Shown here: in pieces, positions 52,089 to 61,237 of the stretch
Numbering within the stretch: the stretch's first letter is position 1
Layout: each line of letters begins with the position of its first letter
Assembly (NCBI GenBank): GCA_964596165.1
Contig: CAZQTW010000037.1
Coordinates: 1-63,452 of the forward strand
Reading direction: 5' to 3'
DNA: 63,452 bases
Origin: CAYUQT01 sp964596165
GTDB taxonomy: Bacteria; Planctomycetota; Phycisphaerae; UBA1845; JAFGLZ01
The notes under the pieces: model-generated
The model's database searches: none
What the model saw: only the letters and a program-made list of their open reading frames with translations
Told to the model about the DNA's origin: nothing
Position numbers and translations under genes: made by a program

Positions 52089-53351
52089 GTGATAGCCCGC
52101 ATCGAAGCGCTCAACTATCGCTGTCTTCATTATGTCTGCCAGGAAATGGATCCGTTCCTGGTTCTGGTCGGTCCCAACGCCAGCGGAAAGTCGACGTTTC
52201 TGGATACAATGGGACTACTTCGAGACCTTCTTCGGGATGGGTTGGCCTCCGCCGTTCAAAATCGCTCTCCAGACATCCGGGCGCTGACCTGGAAAGGGAT
52301 CGCCGATCGATTCGAGCTTGCCATTGAATTGGTCATTCCCCCTGACCGCCGCGAAAGGCTACCGAAGGCGAACTACGAACGCGCACGATATGAAGTGGCC
52401 ATCGGGATTAATCCGTCCCGTGAATTGGCGATACTGGGCGAGAATCTGTGGCTGAGGCCCCACACGGACAAACGGAACGAATCGGCTCAACAGCAAGTAC
52501 TGTTTCCCGACCTGAAAGCGCTGCCCGAAGCCCTGGTGATTCAGGAAGGTAGGCACACCCCCGAAGGTTGGAAGAAAGTCTTGACCAAGAAGTCAGAGTC
52601 GGGGAACGACTACTTCTTGTCTGAGACCACACATTGGAACAACCCATTTCGCCTTGGTCCACAGAAGCTGGCGCTTGCCAACTTGCCGGAGGACGAGGAG
52701 CGGTTTCCAGTGGCGACATGGGTCAAGCGCATGCTGATGGAGGGCACGCAGCGACTTGTGCTGAATAGTGAGGCAATGCGAAAGCCGGCCCCGCCGGGAA
52801 GTCCAACCGATTTCCAGCCCGACGGTTCCAACCTGCCCTGGGTCATCGAGGCCCTTCAGGGACGCGCTCCGGAAAGCTTTCGACGCTGGGTGGAACATCT
52901 GCAAACGGCACTGACGGATCTCGAGACGGTCGTCACAATTGAGCGCCCCGAGGATCGCCACCGCTATCTCCAAATCGTGTACAGAAACGGGTGCCGACTG
53001 CCTTCCTGGGTCGTCTCCGATGGGACACTACGCCTCTTGGCCCTGACGCTCATTGCCTACTTGGAGGGACCGCCGCGCATCTACCTAATCGAAGAGCCCG
53101 AGAACGGCATTCATCCGCTGGCAGTGGAGACCCTCTTTCAGTCACTGTCTTCGGCGTATTCAGTTCAGATTCTCTGCGCAAGTCACTCACCGGTTATCTT
53201 GAGTCGCGCCAAGCCTGAACAACTGCTCTGCTTCGCCAAGAATGAGGAGGGATCAACGGATATCATACGAGGTAGCGAGCATCCGATTCTTCGGGATTGG
53301 CAGGAAGGCATCGATTTGGGCACACTTTTCGCCTCCGGGGTTCTCGGATGA
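52089..53351 (+). CDS. AAA-family (AAA_15/AAA_21, OLD-like) ATPase
   Basis: A 420-residue SMC/ABC-type ATPase. Walker A GPNASGKST is at 28-36, a signature-like VSDGTLRLLALTLIA precedes the Walker B IYLIEEPENGIHP (E335, E336), and the H-loop histidine is in ASHSPVILS (366). The region between Walker A and B is an irregular helical insertion. No membrane segment is present. A GGGAG ribosome-binding site precedes the GTG. It overlaps the next gene by ATGA. This ATPase-plus-small-partner layout recurs in anti-phage systems (RloA/RloB, AbiL, parts of MADS), so a defence role is likely but inferred. Confidence 0.85.
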   Translation: MIARIEALNYRCLHYVCQEMDPFLVLVGPNASGKSTFLDTMGLLRDLLRDGLASAVQNRSPDIRALTWKGIADRFELAIELVIPPDRRERLPKANYERARYEVAIGINPSRELAILGENLWLRPHTDKRNESAQQQVLFPDLKALPEALVIQEGRHTPEGWKKVLTKKSESGNDYFLSETTHWNNPFRLGPQKLALANLPEDEERFPVATWVKRMLMEGTQRLVLNSEAMRKPAPPGSPTDFQPDGSNLPWVIEALQGRAPESFRRWVEHLQTALTDLETVVTIERPEDRHRYLQIVYRNGCRLPSWVVSDGTLRLLALTLIAYLEGPPRIYLIEEPENGIHPLAVETLFQSLSSAYSVQILCASHSPVILSRAKPEQLLCFAKNEEGSTDIIRGSEHPILRDWQEGIDLGTLFASGVLG

Positions 53352-53980
53352 CACAAGCGAAGCCTTGGTTGGATCTGGTATTTCTCCTTCCAGGCAAGGA
53401 TGAGCAGAGGCTAGTCGACGTATTGTTGACCAAAAGGCTCGAAAGCCTGCACATCCGCTCAATTAAGTACAAGACGCTGGTGCATCCCCGAAGAGATCCA
53501 GGTTGCTTTCGCGAGGCTCCCGAACTCCTACGCCAGTTCGTGCATAAAGCCCAATACGCAGTCGTCATCTTCGACCATGTGGGTTCAGGTCAGGAGCGGC
53601 GGACTCCGGATGATGTGGCGCGCGATCTGGAAGACCGCCTGCGCCACGCGGGGTGGGAGAGTCGATGCGCCGTTGTTTTGATCGTTCCCGAACTCGAAAC
53701 GTGGGTATGGAGTGATTCGCCGGAAGTGGATACGGCTCTGGGTTGGCATGGCCGAGATCCATCACTGCGCCAATGGCTGAGCGAGCGGGGACTCTGGAAC
53801 GAAAACGAGCCCAAACCCACCGATCCAAAAAGAGCAGTCGAACTCGCTCTGAGGGAAGCGAAAATACCCCGCTCATCCTCAATCTACGCGTCAATTGCGC
53901 GAGGAGTCAGCCTTGACCGATGCCGAGATCCTTCCTTCGGCGAACTGAGGAGGATTCTGAGATCTTGGTTTGGCTCTTGA
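53348..53980 (+). CDS. TOPRIM/DUF4276-like partner of the AAA ATPase
   Basis: A 210-residue protein whose ATG overlaps the ATPase stop codon. The N-terminal LDLVFLLPGKDEQRLVDVLL resembles the first strand and acidic loop of TOPRIM-type folds. Acidic motifs IFDHVGSGQE (about 75-83) and IVPELETWVWSDSPEVD (about 112-128) follow, which could bind metal. From memory, similar proteins with PELE-x-WVWSDSP are annotated as MAD4-like in methylation-associated defence systems. No methyltransferase gene is adjacent here. A nuclease or nucleotide-processing effector controlled by the ATPase is the most plausible idea. Confidence 0.7.
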   Translation: MTQAKPWLDLVFLLPGKDEQRLVDVLLTKRLESLHIRSIKYKTLVHPRRDPGCFREAPELLRQFVHKAQYAVVIFDHVGSGQERRTPDDVARDLEDRLRHAGWESRCAVVLIVPELETWVWSDSPEVDTALGWHGRDPSLRQWLSERGLWNENEPKPTDPKRAVELALREAKIPRSSSIYASIARGVSLDRCRDPSFGELRRILRSWFGS

Positions 53981-54313
53981 CCGCCCCGAACTCTCCTACC
54001 CAATGACCACAAGTATGATCGGCAGGCCGGAATCTGGGCGCGGAATCGAGCGATAGCTACCTATTGCCCTCGGGATCGGTGTAATCACCTCCGATTGTCC
54101 GTGACTCGCAACGTCTGTCAAGCTGTGGGACCTGTCCGGTGTACTCCCGCAGTTAAGACCCGAAGGCCTCCTTTTGCGCCCTCCGCACCTCCCAGGCACG
54201 GGGCCATCCTGGCACGGCCTACGGCGGAGCTGTGCCCCCACCAGGATCCAGGATGGACGGGACCGCGTGAGCTGTTGCCCCTTATGGCCCCTTCCGCTCC
54301 GAAAATGCGTTGT

Positions 54314-54357
54314 GGTGCGGGCATCCTGCCCGCCGCGGCGGCCAAGATGGCCGCACC
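54314..54357. repeat. Compound REP-like palindrome
   Basis: Two adjacent hairpins, GCGGGCA/TGCCCGC (54317-54333) and GCGGCCA/TGGCCGC (54338-54354), each have a 3-base loop. They sit inside outer arms GGTGCGG (54314-54320) and CCGCACC (54351-54357). The core GCGGGCATCCTGCCCGC recalls palindromes that, from memory, are frequent in planctomycete and verrucomicrobial genomes. Confidence 0.6.
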
Positions 54358-54650
54358 CCGTTTTCATCCTCTATGGGTGGTGGGCCGAAGCCCCATGACC
54401 AACTGCCTCCCACTCTCCCGATTCCGCTCTTCGCCCAAACCTCCAGTCGAAAATCCACAGCCATAATCCGCCTATTTCGTCGGGTGTTCAGTCATCGGCA
54501 CGCCGTCCTTGAACGCAGGGCACCTTATAGTAGTAGGGAGCGACAGTACCGTGACTGACTTCTCTTCGTGTCTGTATTCGTGGCCTGGTGTCGTGGGAGT
54601 TGCCCTCGCCCCCATGCCGCACTCAGTTGGCCTCCCTACCGGACGACGAA

Positions 54651-54696
54651 TGCAACACCCCACCCTTTTTGTTGCATTTTGTTGCAAAGTGTTGCA
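54651..54696 (+). repeat. Three GTTGCA repeats at 10-bp spacing plus an inverted copy
   Basis: GTTGCA starts at 54671, 54681 and 54691, one helical turn apart; the inverted form TGCAAC starts at 54651. The spacing puts all copies on one face of the helix, as in regulator operators or replication iterons. Confidence 0.6.
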
Positions 54697-54980
54697 TGTG
54701 CGGACACAGAAGGGCTGAAATGACCGCTTATCTCGAAAACGCCAACCCAGCGGACCGATGCAATGGGATGCAAGTCCCCGGTTGCCCACAAGATCCGGGT
54801 CGAGAAAGGCCTGGGGCAAGCAGTCTGGGTCGTCCGCGTTGTTCCGCAAACTCGGCGACTCGCCCAGGCGCGGCCACGCGCCGTGCCCGAGGGGTTGCGC
54901 GGCTCTATTGCCGCACGGGCCTTGCCGGCGGTATGTTGATCGTCCGATGGTGGGGTCGCATCGAGCCAGGAGACGACACA

Positions 54981-56108
54981 TTGGTCAAGCAACGGCAGAG
55001 AGTCCCCGTAGTCCCTCAGCAGATTCAGAGACGCTTGGACCGCCTTCGCGAGGATCTGGCCAAGGCACGCGTGGATGCCCTGCTCGTCACGTCCCGCACG
55101 GATCAGATCTACCTGACGGGCTTCACCGGCGAAGACGGCATGGTGTTGGTGACGGCGAATCGGGTCTACCTGCTGAGTGACTTCCGGTTCATGGAGGCGG
55201 CGGGGCAAGAGGCGCCGTGGGCGCGGTTCGTGATGCGAAAGAAAAGCCTGGCGGACGCACTGCGCAAGGTCGTGAAGCACACGCGAGCGAGCCGAATCGG
55301 CATCGTGGCCGACCGAATCACCCTGGCGACGCACAAGGATATCGGTCGGACCTTGCGGCCGCTCGGCGCCCGTCTGGTGCCGGTCCCCAACAGCGTCGCT
55401 GCTCAGCGGATGTGCAAGGACGCCACGGAGGTTGCGGCCATTCGGCGCGCGCTTCGTGTGGCCGAGGAGGCCTTTCTGACGGTTCGTCGGTCGATTCGCG
55501 TGGGTCAGACGGAATGGGAGCTTGCGAACCGGCTGAACTACGAGATGGGTCGGCGCGGGTCGAGCGGTCCGGGGTTTCCGACGATCGTGGCGGAGGGACC
55601 CAACAGCGCCCTGCCCCACGCGATGCCCGGAAAACGCGTGGTGCGACGAGGCAGCGCCATTCTGTTCGACTGGGGCGCCACGGTGGCCGGATACCGGAGC
55701 GACTTGACCCGTGTGGTGTTCGTCGATAAAATCCGGCCTGAGTTTCGACGGTTGTACCAGGTGGTCTTGGAGGCTCAACAACGGGCGATCCGCTCGGTTC
55801 AGGCCGGTCGAATCATCCGGCAATTGGACGGTGTGGCTCGTTCGTACATAGCCGGTTGCGGCTACGGCAAACAGTTCGGTCATGCGTTGGGGCATGGATT
55901 GGGGCTGGATGTCCACGAGCCTCCGAGCCTCAATGAGCGGAACAAGGCCCGGCTCGAATCTGGAATGGTGATCACGATCGAGCCGGGCATCTACATACCG
56001 GGGTTGGGCGGCGTTCGGATCGAGGACAACGTCCGAGTCACGGACAACGGGACAGAGGTGCTCTCGACGCTTCCGAGAGATATAGACTGGGCGGTTGTGC
56101 GCCCGTGA
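54981..56108 (+). CDS. M24-family aminopeptidase (Xaa-Pro peptidase-like)
   Basis: A 375-residue metallopeptidase with the creatinase-type N-terminal domain (RRLDRLREDLAKARVDALLVTSRTDQIYLTGF) and a pita-bread catalytic domain. Metal ligands are visible in FDWGATVAGYRSDLTR (two Asp), GHALGHGLGLDVHEPP (His), TIEPGIYIPG (Glu) and GVRIEDNV (Glu). It removes N-terminal residues next to proline. The TTG at 54981, eight bases after AGGAG, is preferred; an ATG at 54933 lacks a ribosome-binding site and longer extensions are not homologous. It is followed by accB and accC, a gene order often seen in bacteria. Confidence 0.87.
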   Translation: MVKQRQRVPVVPQQIQRRLDRLREDLAKARVDALLVTSRTDQIYLTGFTGEDGMVLVTANRVYLLSDFRFMEAAGQEAPWARFVMRKKSLADALRKVVKHTRASRIGIVADRITLATHKDIGRTLRPLGARLVPVPNSVAAQRMCKDATEVAAIRRALRVAEEAFLTVRRSIRVGQTEWELANRLNYEMGRRGSSGPGFPTIVAEGPNSALPHAMPGKRVVRRGSAILFDWGATVAGYRSDLTRVVFVDKIRPEFRRLYQVVLEAQQRAIRSVQAGRIIRQLDGVARSYIAGCGYGKQFGHALGHGLGLDVHEPPSLNERNKARLESGMVITIEPGIYIPGLGGVRIEDNVRVTDNGTEVLSTLPRDIDWAVVRP

Positions 56109-56207
56109 GCGGAGCCCCTTGGGCAGATTGGTCGGACAGGGCGGAAGAGAAACGACCTGGACCTTCAGCACGCGGCGGGGGGTCGCTTGTCGTGGAGACA
56201 ATAAGAA

Positions 56208-56675
56208 ATGGACATTGAAGCGGTCCGCAGTCTGATCCAGCTCATGGTGGACCATGACTTGGCCGAGCTGGAAGTCCAGGATGGCGAGACCCGCGTAGTC
56301 CTGAAACGCCGGGGCGAAACGGTGATTTCCGGGGTGAGTGCCGTTCACACGCCGATCGCGGGTTCAGCGGGCGCAACACCCGTGTCGCGGGAACCGATTG
56401 CCGAACCGCTTTCCGGCGAGCCGGAAGAAAAGCTGGTCACGATCAACTCCCCCATGGTCGGAACCTTCTATATTGCCCACGATCCTGAATCGCCGCCCTA
56501 TGTCCAGATTGGAAGCGAGGTTGAACCCGAGACGGTGGTCTGCATCATTGAAGCCATGAAGGTCTTCAACGAGATCAAGGCCGAGGTGTCGGGCGTGATC
56601 GAGAAGATCTTCGTCCGCAACGAGGAACCGGTCGAGTTCGGCCAACCCCTGTTTGCCGTAAGGCCTCGCTCGTAG
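56208..56675 (+). CDS. accB: Acetyl-CoA carboxylase biotin carboxyl carrier protein
   Basis: A 155-residue BCCP. The N-terminal helix region (DIEAVRSLIQLMVDHDLAELEVQDGE) is followed by an Ala/Pro-rich linker and the biotinyl domain. Biotin is attached to K118 in IIEAMKVFNEI, and SPMVGTFYIAHDP carries the characteristic thumb region. It shuttles carboxyl groups from biotin carboxylase to acetyl-CoA for fatty acid synthesis. It lies 27 bp before accC, with which it is co-transcribed. Confidence 0.95.
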   Translation: MDIEAVRSLIQLMVDHDLAELEVQDGETRVVLKRRGETVISGVSAVHTPIAGSAGATPVSREPIAEPLSGEPEEKLVTINSPMVGTFYIAHDPESPPYVQIGSEVEPETVVCIIEAMKVFNEIKAEVSGVIEKIFVRNEEPVEFGQPLFAVRPRS

Positions 56676-56702
56676 AACGTCGGCGGCGCCGGGATTTTTC
56701 CC

Positions 56703-58040
56703 ATGTTCAGTCGCATTCTGATTGCCAATCGCGGTGAGATTGCCCTGCGGATCATCCGCGCCTGCCGCGAATTGGGCGTCCAAACCGTGGCCGTCTTCTC
56801 CGAAGCGGATCGTGACGCATCCTACCTCCGCCTAGCGGATCGAGCGATCTGCATCGGCCCGGCCTCGCCGAGCGAGAGCTACTTGAAGGCCGACCGCATT
56901 ATTGCGGCCGCCGAGGTGGCAAACGTGGATGCCATTCACCCCGGCTACGGCTTCCTGGCCGAAAACCCGACGTTTGCCGAACAATGCCGCGAGTCCAAGA
57001 TCGAGTTTATCGGTCCGACCGCCGAGGCAATGCGCTCCCTGGGCGACAAAGCGGCAGCGCGTCGCCTGGCCAAGAAAACCAAGGTGTCGGTCGTGCCCGG
57101 CAGTGAGGAACCGTTGGAAACCGATGACGAGGCGGTCGACCTGGCCGAGCAGATCGGTTATCCCGTCATGATCAAGGCCGTTGCCGGGGGCGGCGGACGG
57201 GGGATGCGGGTCGCCAACAACCGGGCCAGCCTGCTCAGCAGTCTGCGAAGCGCTCGCGCAGAGGCCGAGGCGGCGTTCAAAAACCCGGCCATCTACTTGG
57301 AAAAGTACATCGAGTGCCCTCGTCACGTTGAGGTGCAGATCCTCGGCGATGCGAAGGGCAACATGGTCCACCTGTACGAGCGCGATTGCACCCTTCAGCG
57401 ACGGTACCAGAAATTGGTGGAGGAAACGCCCTCGCCGGGCATCGATTCAAGCACGCGGGAAGAACTCTGCAGGGCGGCCATCCGGTTGGCCAAAGCGGCC
57501 GGATACACCTCGGCCGGCACCGTCGAGTTCCTCGTCGATCGGCAGCAACGGTTCTACTTTATTGAGGCGAACGCCCGGATTCAGGTGGAACATCCCGTGA
57601 CCGAGATGGTCACCGGGCAAGATCTGATCAAGTGGCAGATTCGCCTCGCCGGCGGCGAACCGCTGACACTCCGGCAACGAGATGTTACCCAGAACGGGGT
57701 GGCCATCGAATGCCGAATCAATGCCGAGGATCCGTCCAATGGGTTCACGCCGTGCCCGGGACGCATTGAACGGTACAGCCCGGCCGGCGGATATGGGGTG
57801 CGCGTGGACACGCACATTCACCAGGGATACACCGTTTCCCCGCGGTACGATTCACTAATCGGCAAATTGATCGTGCACCAGCCGACGCGGGCGGAGGCGA
57901 TCGCCTGCATGCGCCGTTGTCTGGAGGAGTTCGTCATCGAGCCGATAAAAACGACGCTGCCGCTTTATCGTGAAATATTCAGCCACACGCACTTCCTCCG
58001 AGGGAATGTGGACACTGGATTTATCGAGCGAACGTGGTAG
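56703..58040 (+). CDS. accC: Acetyl-CoA carboxylase, biotin carboxylase subunit
   Basis: A 445-residue AccC. It starts MFSRILIANRGEIALRIIRACRELG. The ATP-grasp glycine loop KAVAGGGGRGMR lies near residue 160, EVQILGD near 210, and the catalytic NARIQVEHPVTE near 290 (A in place of the usual M just before it). It carboxylates biotin on AccB using ATP and bicarbonate. Length and motifs are standard. No transcarboxylase genes (accA/accD) are in the window. Confidence 0.96.
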   Translation: MFSRILIANRGEIALRIIRACRELGVQTVAVFSEADRDASYLRLADRAICIGPASPSESYLKADRIIAAAEVANVDAIHPGYGFLAENPTFAEQCRESKIEFIGPTAEAMRSLGDKAAARRLAKKTKVSVVPGSEEPLETDDEAVDLAEQIGYPVMIKAVAGGGGRGMRVANNRASLLSSLRSARAEAEAAFKNPAIYLEKYIECPRHVEVQILGDAKGNMVHLYERDCTLQRRYQKLVEETPSPGIDSSTREELCRAAIRLAKAAGYTSAGTVEFLVDRQQRFYFIEANARIQVEHPVTEMVTGQDLIKWQIRLAGGEPLTLRQRDVTQNGVAIECRINAEDPSNGFTPCPGRIERYSPAGGYGVRVDTHIHQGYTVSPRYDSLIGKLIVHQPTRAEAIACMRRCLEEFVIEPIKTTLPLYREIFSHTHFLRGNVDTGFIERTW

Positions 58041-58092
58041 TTTGGACTGTTTGGAGATCGGTTGACTCTTGTGAGTTGGTGAGGCGGTTATC

Positions 58093-59376
58093 ATGTTGAA
58101 GCCATTGTTGAAGGGCAACGCCGTGGTTGGCCAGGCGGGCGGCCCCACGGTCGTGATCAATCAATCGCTGGTCGGCGTAATCCAAGAGGTGCAGAAATAC
58201 GAGCACATCGGCCACCTGTTGGGGGCGAGACACGGCATCAAGGGCATCCTGAGCGACGACTACATCGACCTCGTTCGACAGCCGAGCGAAATGTTGGAAC
58301 TGGTGGCGTGCACGCCGGCCTCCGCGCTGGGCTCCACGCGGTACAAACCCAAGGGCGCCGACTTCGAGAAAATCGTCGACTCGTTCCGGCGGCACGACGT
58401 CCGTTACTTCTTCTACTTGGGCGGAAACGATTCCGCCGAGGCGGCTCAGATCATCAACAAGCTGGCACAGGAAGCCAAGTACGAGTTGCGCGTGATCCAT
58501 ATCCCCAAGACGATCGACAACGACCTGTTGGTCACCGACCATTGTCCGGGGTACGGCAGCGCGGCCAAATTCGTCGCATCGGCCTTCATCGGCGACAACC
58601 TTGACAACCGGGCGTTGCCGGGCGTGAAGATCAATATCCTGATGGGACGCGACGCCGGCTTCATTACGGCGGCGAGCGTCTTGGCAAGGCAGCGAGAGGA
58701 CGACGGTCCGCATCTGATCTACGTCCCTGAGCGGCCGTTCTGCGTTCAGAAATTCGTCCAGGACGTCCATGAAGTGCTCGATCGTTTCGGGCGTTGCGTG
58801 GTTGCGGTCAGCGAGGGTATTCGCGACGACAAGGGCGTGCTGTGGACCAAACAGATTGCCGACAAGATGACCGAGCGGGAAGGCAATCGAAAGATAGAGA
58901 CCGACAGCTTCGGCAACGTCCAACTGTCCGGTACCGGCGTGTTGGCCGACTTTCTGGCCGGCGTCGCCAAGGGCGAGTTGGCGAAAGTCCGCAACGAGCC
59001 CCGCGTCCGCGCCGACACGTACGGTTACTTGCAGCGAAGCTTCCCCGCGTGGAGCGAGGTGGACGCGTGGGAAGCGCGTCTGTGCGGACAGATGGCGGTG
59101 AGCTATTCGCTGGACACCGATCAAGACGGCAGCGTGGCGCTGGTGCGGCTGCCCGGCACGACGTACGCGTGTGGTACGCACTTGGTGCCGCTGGCGGCCG
59201 TCGCCCCGCCGACCGAACCCAAGACCAAGCGTCTTCCGGACGAATTCATCACGGCGGAAGGCAACTACATCCGGGACGAGTTCTTGGTATACGCCGGACC
59301 CCTCGTCGGCAGTCTGCCGAAGGCCGGCTGGTTCGAGCAGGTCACGCCGGGCAAGCCCTATGGGTCGCGGTGGTAG
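58093..59376 (+). CDS. pfp: Phosphofructokinase, PPi-dependent type
   Basis: A 427-residue phosphofructokinase. The nucleotide-site motif reads GGNDSAEAA instead of the ATP enzyme's GGDGS/T, and PKTIDND has lysine where ATP-dependent enzymes have glycine. Both changes mark pyrophosphate-dependent enzymes. GYGSAAKF and MGRDAGFITAAS bind the sugar phosphate. It interconverts fructose 6-phosphate and fructose 1,6-bisphosphate reversibly, saving ATP in anaerobic glycolysis. The gene begins 52 bp after accC with a modest GAGGCGG ribosome-binding site and ends at a strong terminator. Confidence 0.88.
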   Translation: MLKPLLKGNAVVGQAGGPTVVINQSLVGVIQEVQKYEHIGHLLGARHGIKGILSDDYIDLVRQPSEMLELVACTPASALGSTRYKPKGADFEKIVDSFRRHDVRYFFYLGGNDSAEAAQIINKLAQEAKYELRVIHIPKTIDNDLLVTDHCPGYGSAAKFVASAFIGDNLDNRALPGVKINILMGRDAGFITAASVLARQREDDGPHLIYVPERPFCVQKFVQDVHEVLDRFGRCVVAVSEGIRDDKGVLWTKQIADKMTEREGNRKIETDSFGNVQLSGTGVLADFLAGVAKGELAKVRNEPRVRADTYGYLQRSFPAWSEVDAWEARLCGQMAVSYSLDTDQDGSVALVRLPGTTYACGTHLVPLAAVAPPTEPKTKRLPDEFITAEGNYIRDEFLVYAGPLVGSLPKAGWFEQVTPGKPYGSRW

Positions 59377-59449
59377 ACGTTCCGAGATCCTCGCGACCGC
59401 CGGGTGGGCGGGCCCGGTCTCGAAGACGAGACGAGTGCGAGTCAATTCA

Positions 59450-59489
59450 CGGCTTGGGAGACGCGGGGCGTCGCCCAAGCCGTTTCTCT
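59450..59489 (+). terminator. Intrinsic terminator after the phosphofructokinase gene
   Basis: Outer arms CGGCTTGGG and CCCAAGCCG with inner GACGC/GCGTC arms form a long stem (59450-59482), followed by TTTCTCT. It lies 73 bp after the stop codon, facing the convergent sugar-transferase gene. Confidence 0.75.
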
Positions 59490-59568
59490 GCGCCTCCGAT
59501 TCATAGTGAGATAGCGACTCGCAGCCTGGTCTTGAGCCGGCGGAATCCTTGTGATGGGCGACCACCGG

Positions 59569-61074
59569 CTACGCGGAGTCGGGCCGGTTCGGAGCGCCCA
59601 CCAGGTGCTCGGGCGCCTGCGGATCGACTGTGCCGGGTCCTTCGGTTGCCACTACTGCCGGTTCGCCCATCTCCGCGGACGAGGTCGTGGGGTGACCATG
59701 TCCTCCCCTGATCCACATGATCAACGTCAGAAAGATAATCTTGACGTCGAACCACAGCGACCAGTGTTCGATGTAGTAGATGTCGTGTTCGATCCGGCGA
59801 TTGAGGTCGGTGCGGCCTCGCCAACCGTTGACCTGGGCCCAGCCGGTGATCCCCGGACGAACCCAATGCTTGTGGCTGTAACGCTCGATGACCGGTTTGA
59901 ACTGCTCGACGAATCCCGGACGCTCCGGTCGAGGTCCCACCAGACTCATCGTTCCCACCAGAACGTTGAACAATTGCGGGAACTCATCGATGTTCGTCCG
60001 CCGCAGGAATCGGCCGATCCGGGTGGCACGCGGGTCGTCGGTCACTGCCCACGTGGGTCCGGTCTCCCGTTCCGCATCCACATGCATCGTGCGGAACTTG
60101 AGCATGTGGAACCGCCGGCCGTCCATGCCGACCCGTTTCTGACGGTAGAACACCGGTCCGGCCGACGTCAGCTTGATCGCGATCGCAATCACCAGGAAGA
60201 ACGGCGCGAGCACGATCAGGCCCACCACGGACAACACGAGGTCCATGAGGCGTTTGGCCACCACGCCGCTGAGCGGCAAGTCGCCGCCGCCAAGCTCGAC
60301 GACGGGGATGTCGCCGATCCGCTCCACCTTGGGCTGCATTTGCATGCCCGCAAAAACGGTCGGGGTGATTTGAAGCGGCACGCCCTCACGGTAGGCTGCC
60401 TCGGCGATCCGCGACAGCAGCTTGATGCGACTCGGCGGCAGGTCGACCACAATCTGCTCGACTTCCCCTTGACGGATTTGTGCAAGAGCCGCTTCCTCCT
60501 CCAGCCGACATACGCCCGGCAGGTCGACCTCTCCCGTCGACTCGATCGTGCCCACCGGGACAAAGATCTGATTCCGAAGGCTGTCGACGATTTGGCTGCC
60601 CAGGGCCTCCCCACCGAAGATCAGGACCCGTCTGGGCCGCTCCGATCTGGACCACCAGTGATTCCGGAAAGTGGCGAGGGCCAACCGCGTCAAGACCAGC
60701 CCAGCAGCGGCCAGACACAGGAAGAGCGTAAAGACAACACGCGAGTAACTGAACAGCGTACTCAATTTGAAATAGAAAGTCCCGGCGATCCATACGCAGG
60801 CCATTGCCGCAGCGCCGATGACCGCCCGCTTGAGCAACGGTCGCAACCCGCCGACAGCCTGCTTGAGGTTGTAAACACCGCTGAAAACGAGCGTTATGGC
60901 AAGCAAAGGCCACAGCCTCAGAAACAGATCGATGTGCTGACGGACTGGCAGCAGGGGGTCGACCAGCAGCCAATGGGTCTTCAGCCACAGGGCGGCCGCC
61001 AAGCTTCCCACGAGGACTAGCTGGTCCAAAAGGACCAGCGTGACCACGGCACGTGAAACATACCTTCTGATCAT
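59569..61074 (-). CDS. Polyprenyl-phosphate sugar phosphotransferase (exopolysaccharide type)
   Basis: A 501-residue membrane enzyme of the WbaP/WcaJ family. Four hydrophobic helices fill the first 135 residues, a Rossmann-like CoA-binding-type domain follows (VLIFGGEALGSQIV), then a membrane helix (VLSVVGLIVLAPFFLVIAI) and the bacterial sugar transferase domain: FYRQKRVGMDGRRFHMLKFRTM, LRRTNIDEFPQLFNVL, MSLVGPRPERP and RPGITGWAQVNG. It starts glycan assembly by attaching a sugar phosphate to undecaprenyl phosphate. A Gly/Pro-rich tail extends the C-terminus. It lies alone, away from other glycosyltransferases. Confidence 0.9.
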   Translation of the reverse strand: MIRRYVSRAVVTLVLLDQLVLVGSLAAALWLKTHWLLVDPLLPVRQHIDLFLRLWPLLAITLVFSGVYNLKQAVGGLRPLLKRAVIGAAAMACVWIAGTFYFKLSTLFSYSRVVFTLFLCLAAAGLVLTRLALATFRNHWWSRSERPRRVLIFGGEALGSQIVDSLRNQIFVPVGTIESTGEVDLPGVCRLEEEAALAQIRQGEVEQIVVDLPPSRIKLLSRIAEAAYREGVPLQITPTVFAGMQMQPKVERIGDIPVVELGGGDLPLSGVVAKRLMDLVLSVVGLIVLAPFFLVIAIAIKLTSAGPVFYRQKRVGMDGRRFHMLKFRTMHVDAERETGPTWAVTDDPRATRIGRFLRRTNIDEFPQLFNVLVGTMSLVGPRPERPGFVEQFKPVIERYSHKHWVRPGITGWAQVNGWRGRTDLNRRIEHDIYYIEHWSLWFDVKIIFLTLIMWIRGGHGHPTTSSAEMGEPAVVATEGPGTVDPQAPEHLVGAPNRPDSA

Positions 61075-61237
61075 CCACGAACTACGCTACATGAGGTTCT
61101 CGGCGTGGTCAAGTTCGTGCCGTTGCCGCCGTTCGTAACTCCCAGTCAAGACGGTTGTTTGGAACATCGTGTTCAGTTATCTTTGAGTGTTCTTGGGGGG
61201 CTCAACAGCCCGACGAAGTCCATTCAGGAGGTTTCAC

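Larger units (their letters stand above)
53981..54980. other. 1-kb non-coding region with palindromes and phased repeats
   Basis: No supported gene. It contains a compound palindrome at 54314-54357 and three GTTGCA hexamers at 10-bp period (54671-54696) with an inverted copy at 54651. Several long open frames cross it on both strands, but they have biased arginine, cysteine or proline content and no family resemblance. It may be the remains of a mobile insertion next to the defence-like module. Confidence 0.55.

Noticed and set aside
54588..54980. N-terminal extension of the M24 peptidase and overlapping minus-strand frames
   Set aside because: The extension crosses the GTTGCA repeats, has Cys/Arg/Pro-rich sequence and no homology; a TTG with a good ribosome-binding site lies at the expected N-terminus.
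58021..59565. 514-codon minus-strand frame over the phosphofructokinase gene
   Set aside because: It is opposite a gene with full phosphofructokinase motifs; composition is that of a shadow frame.
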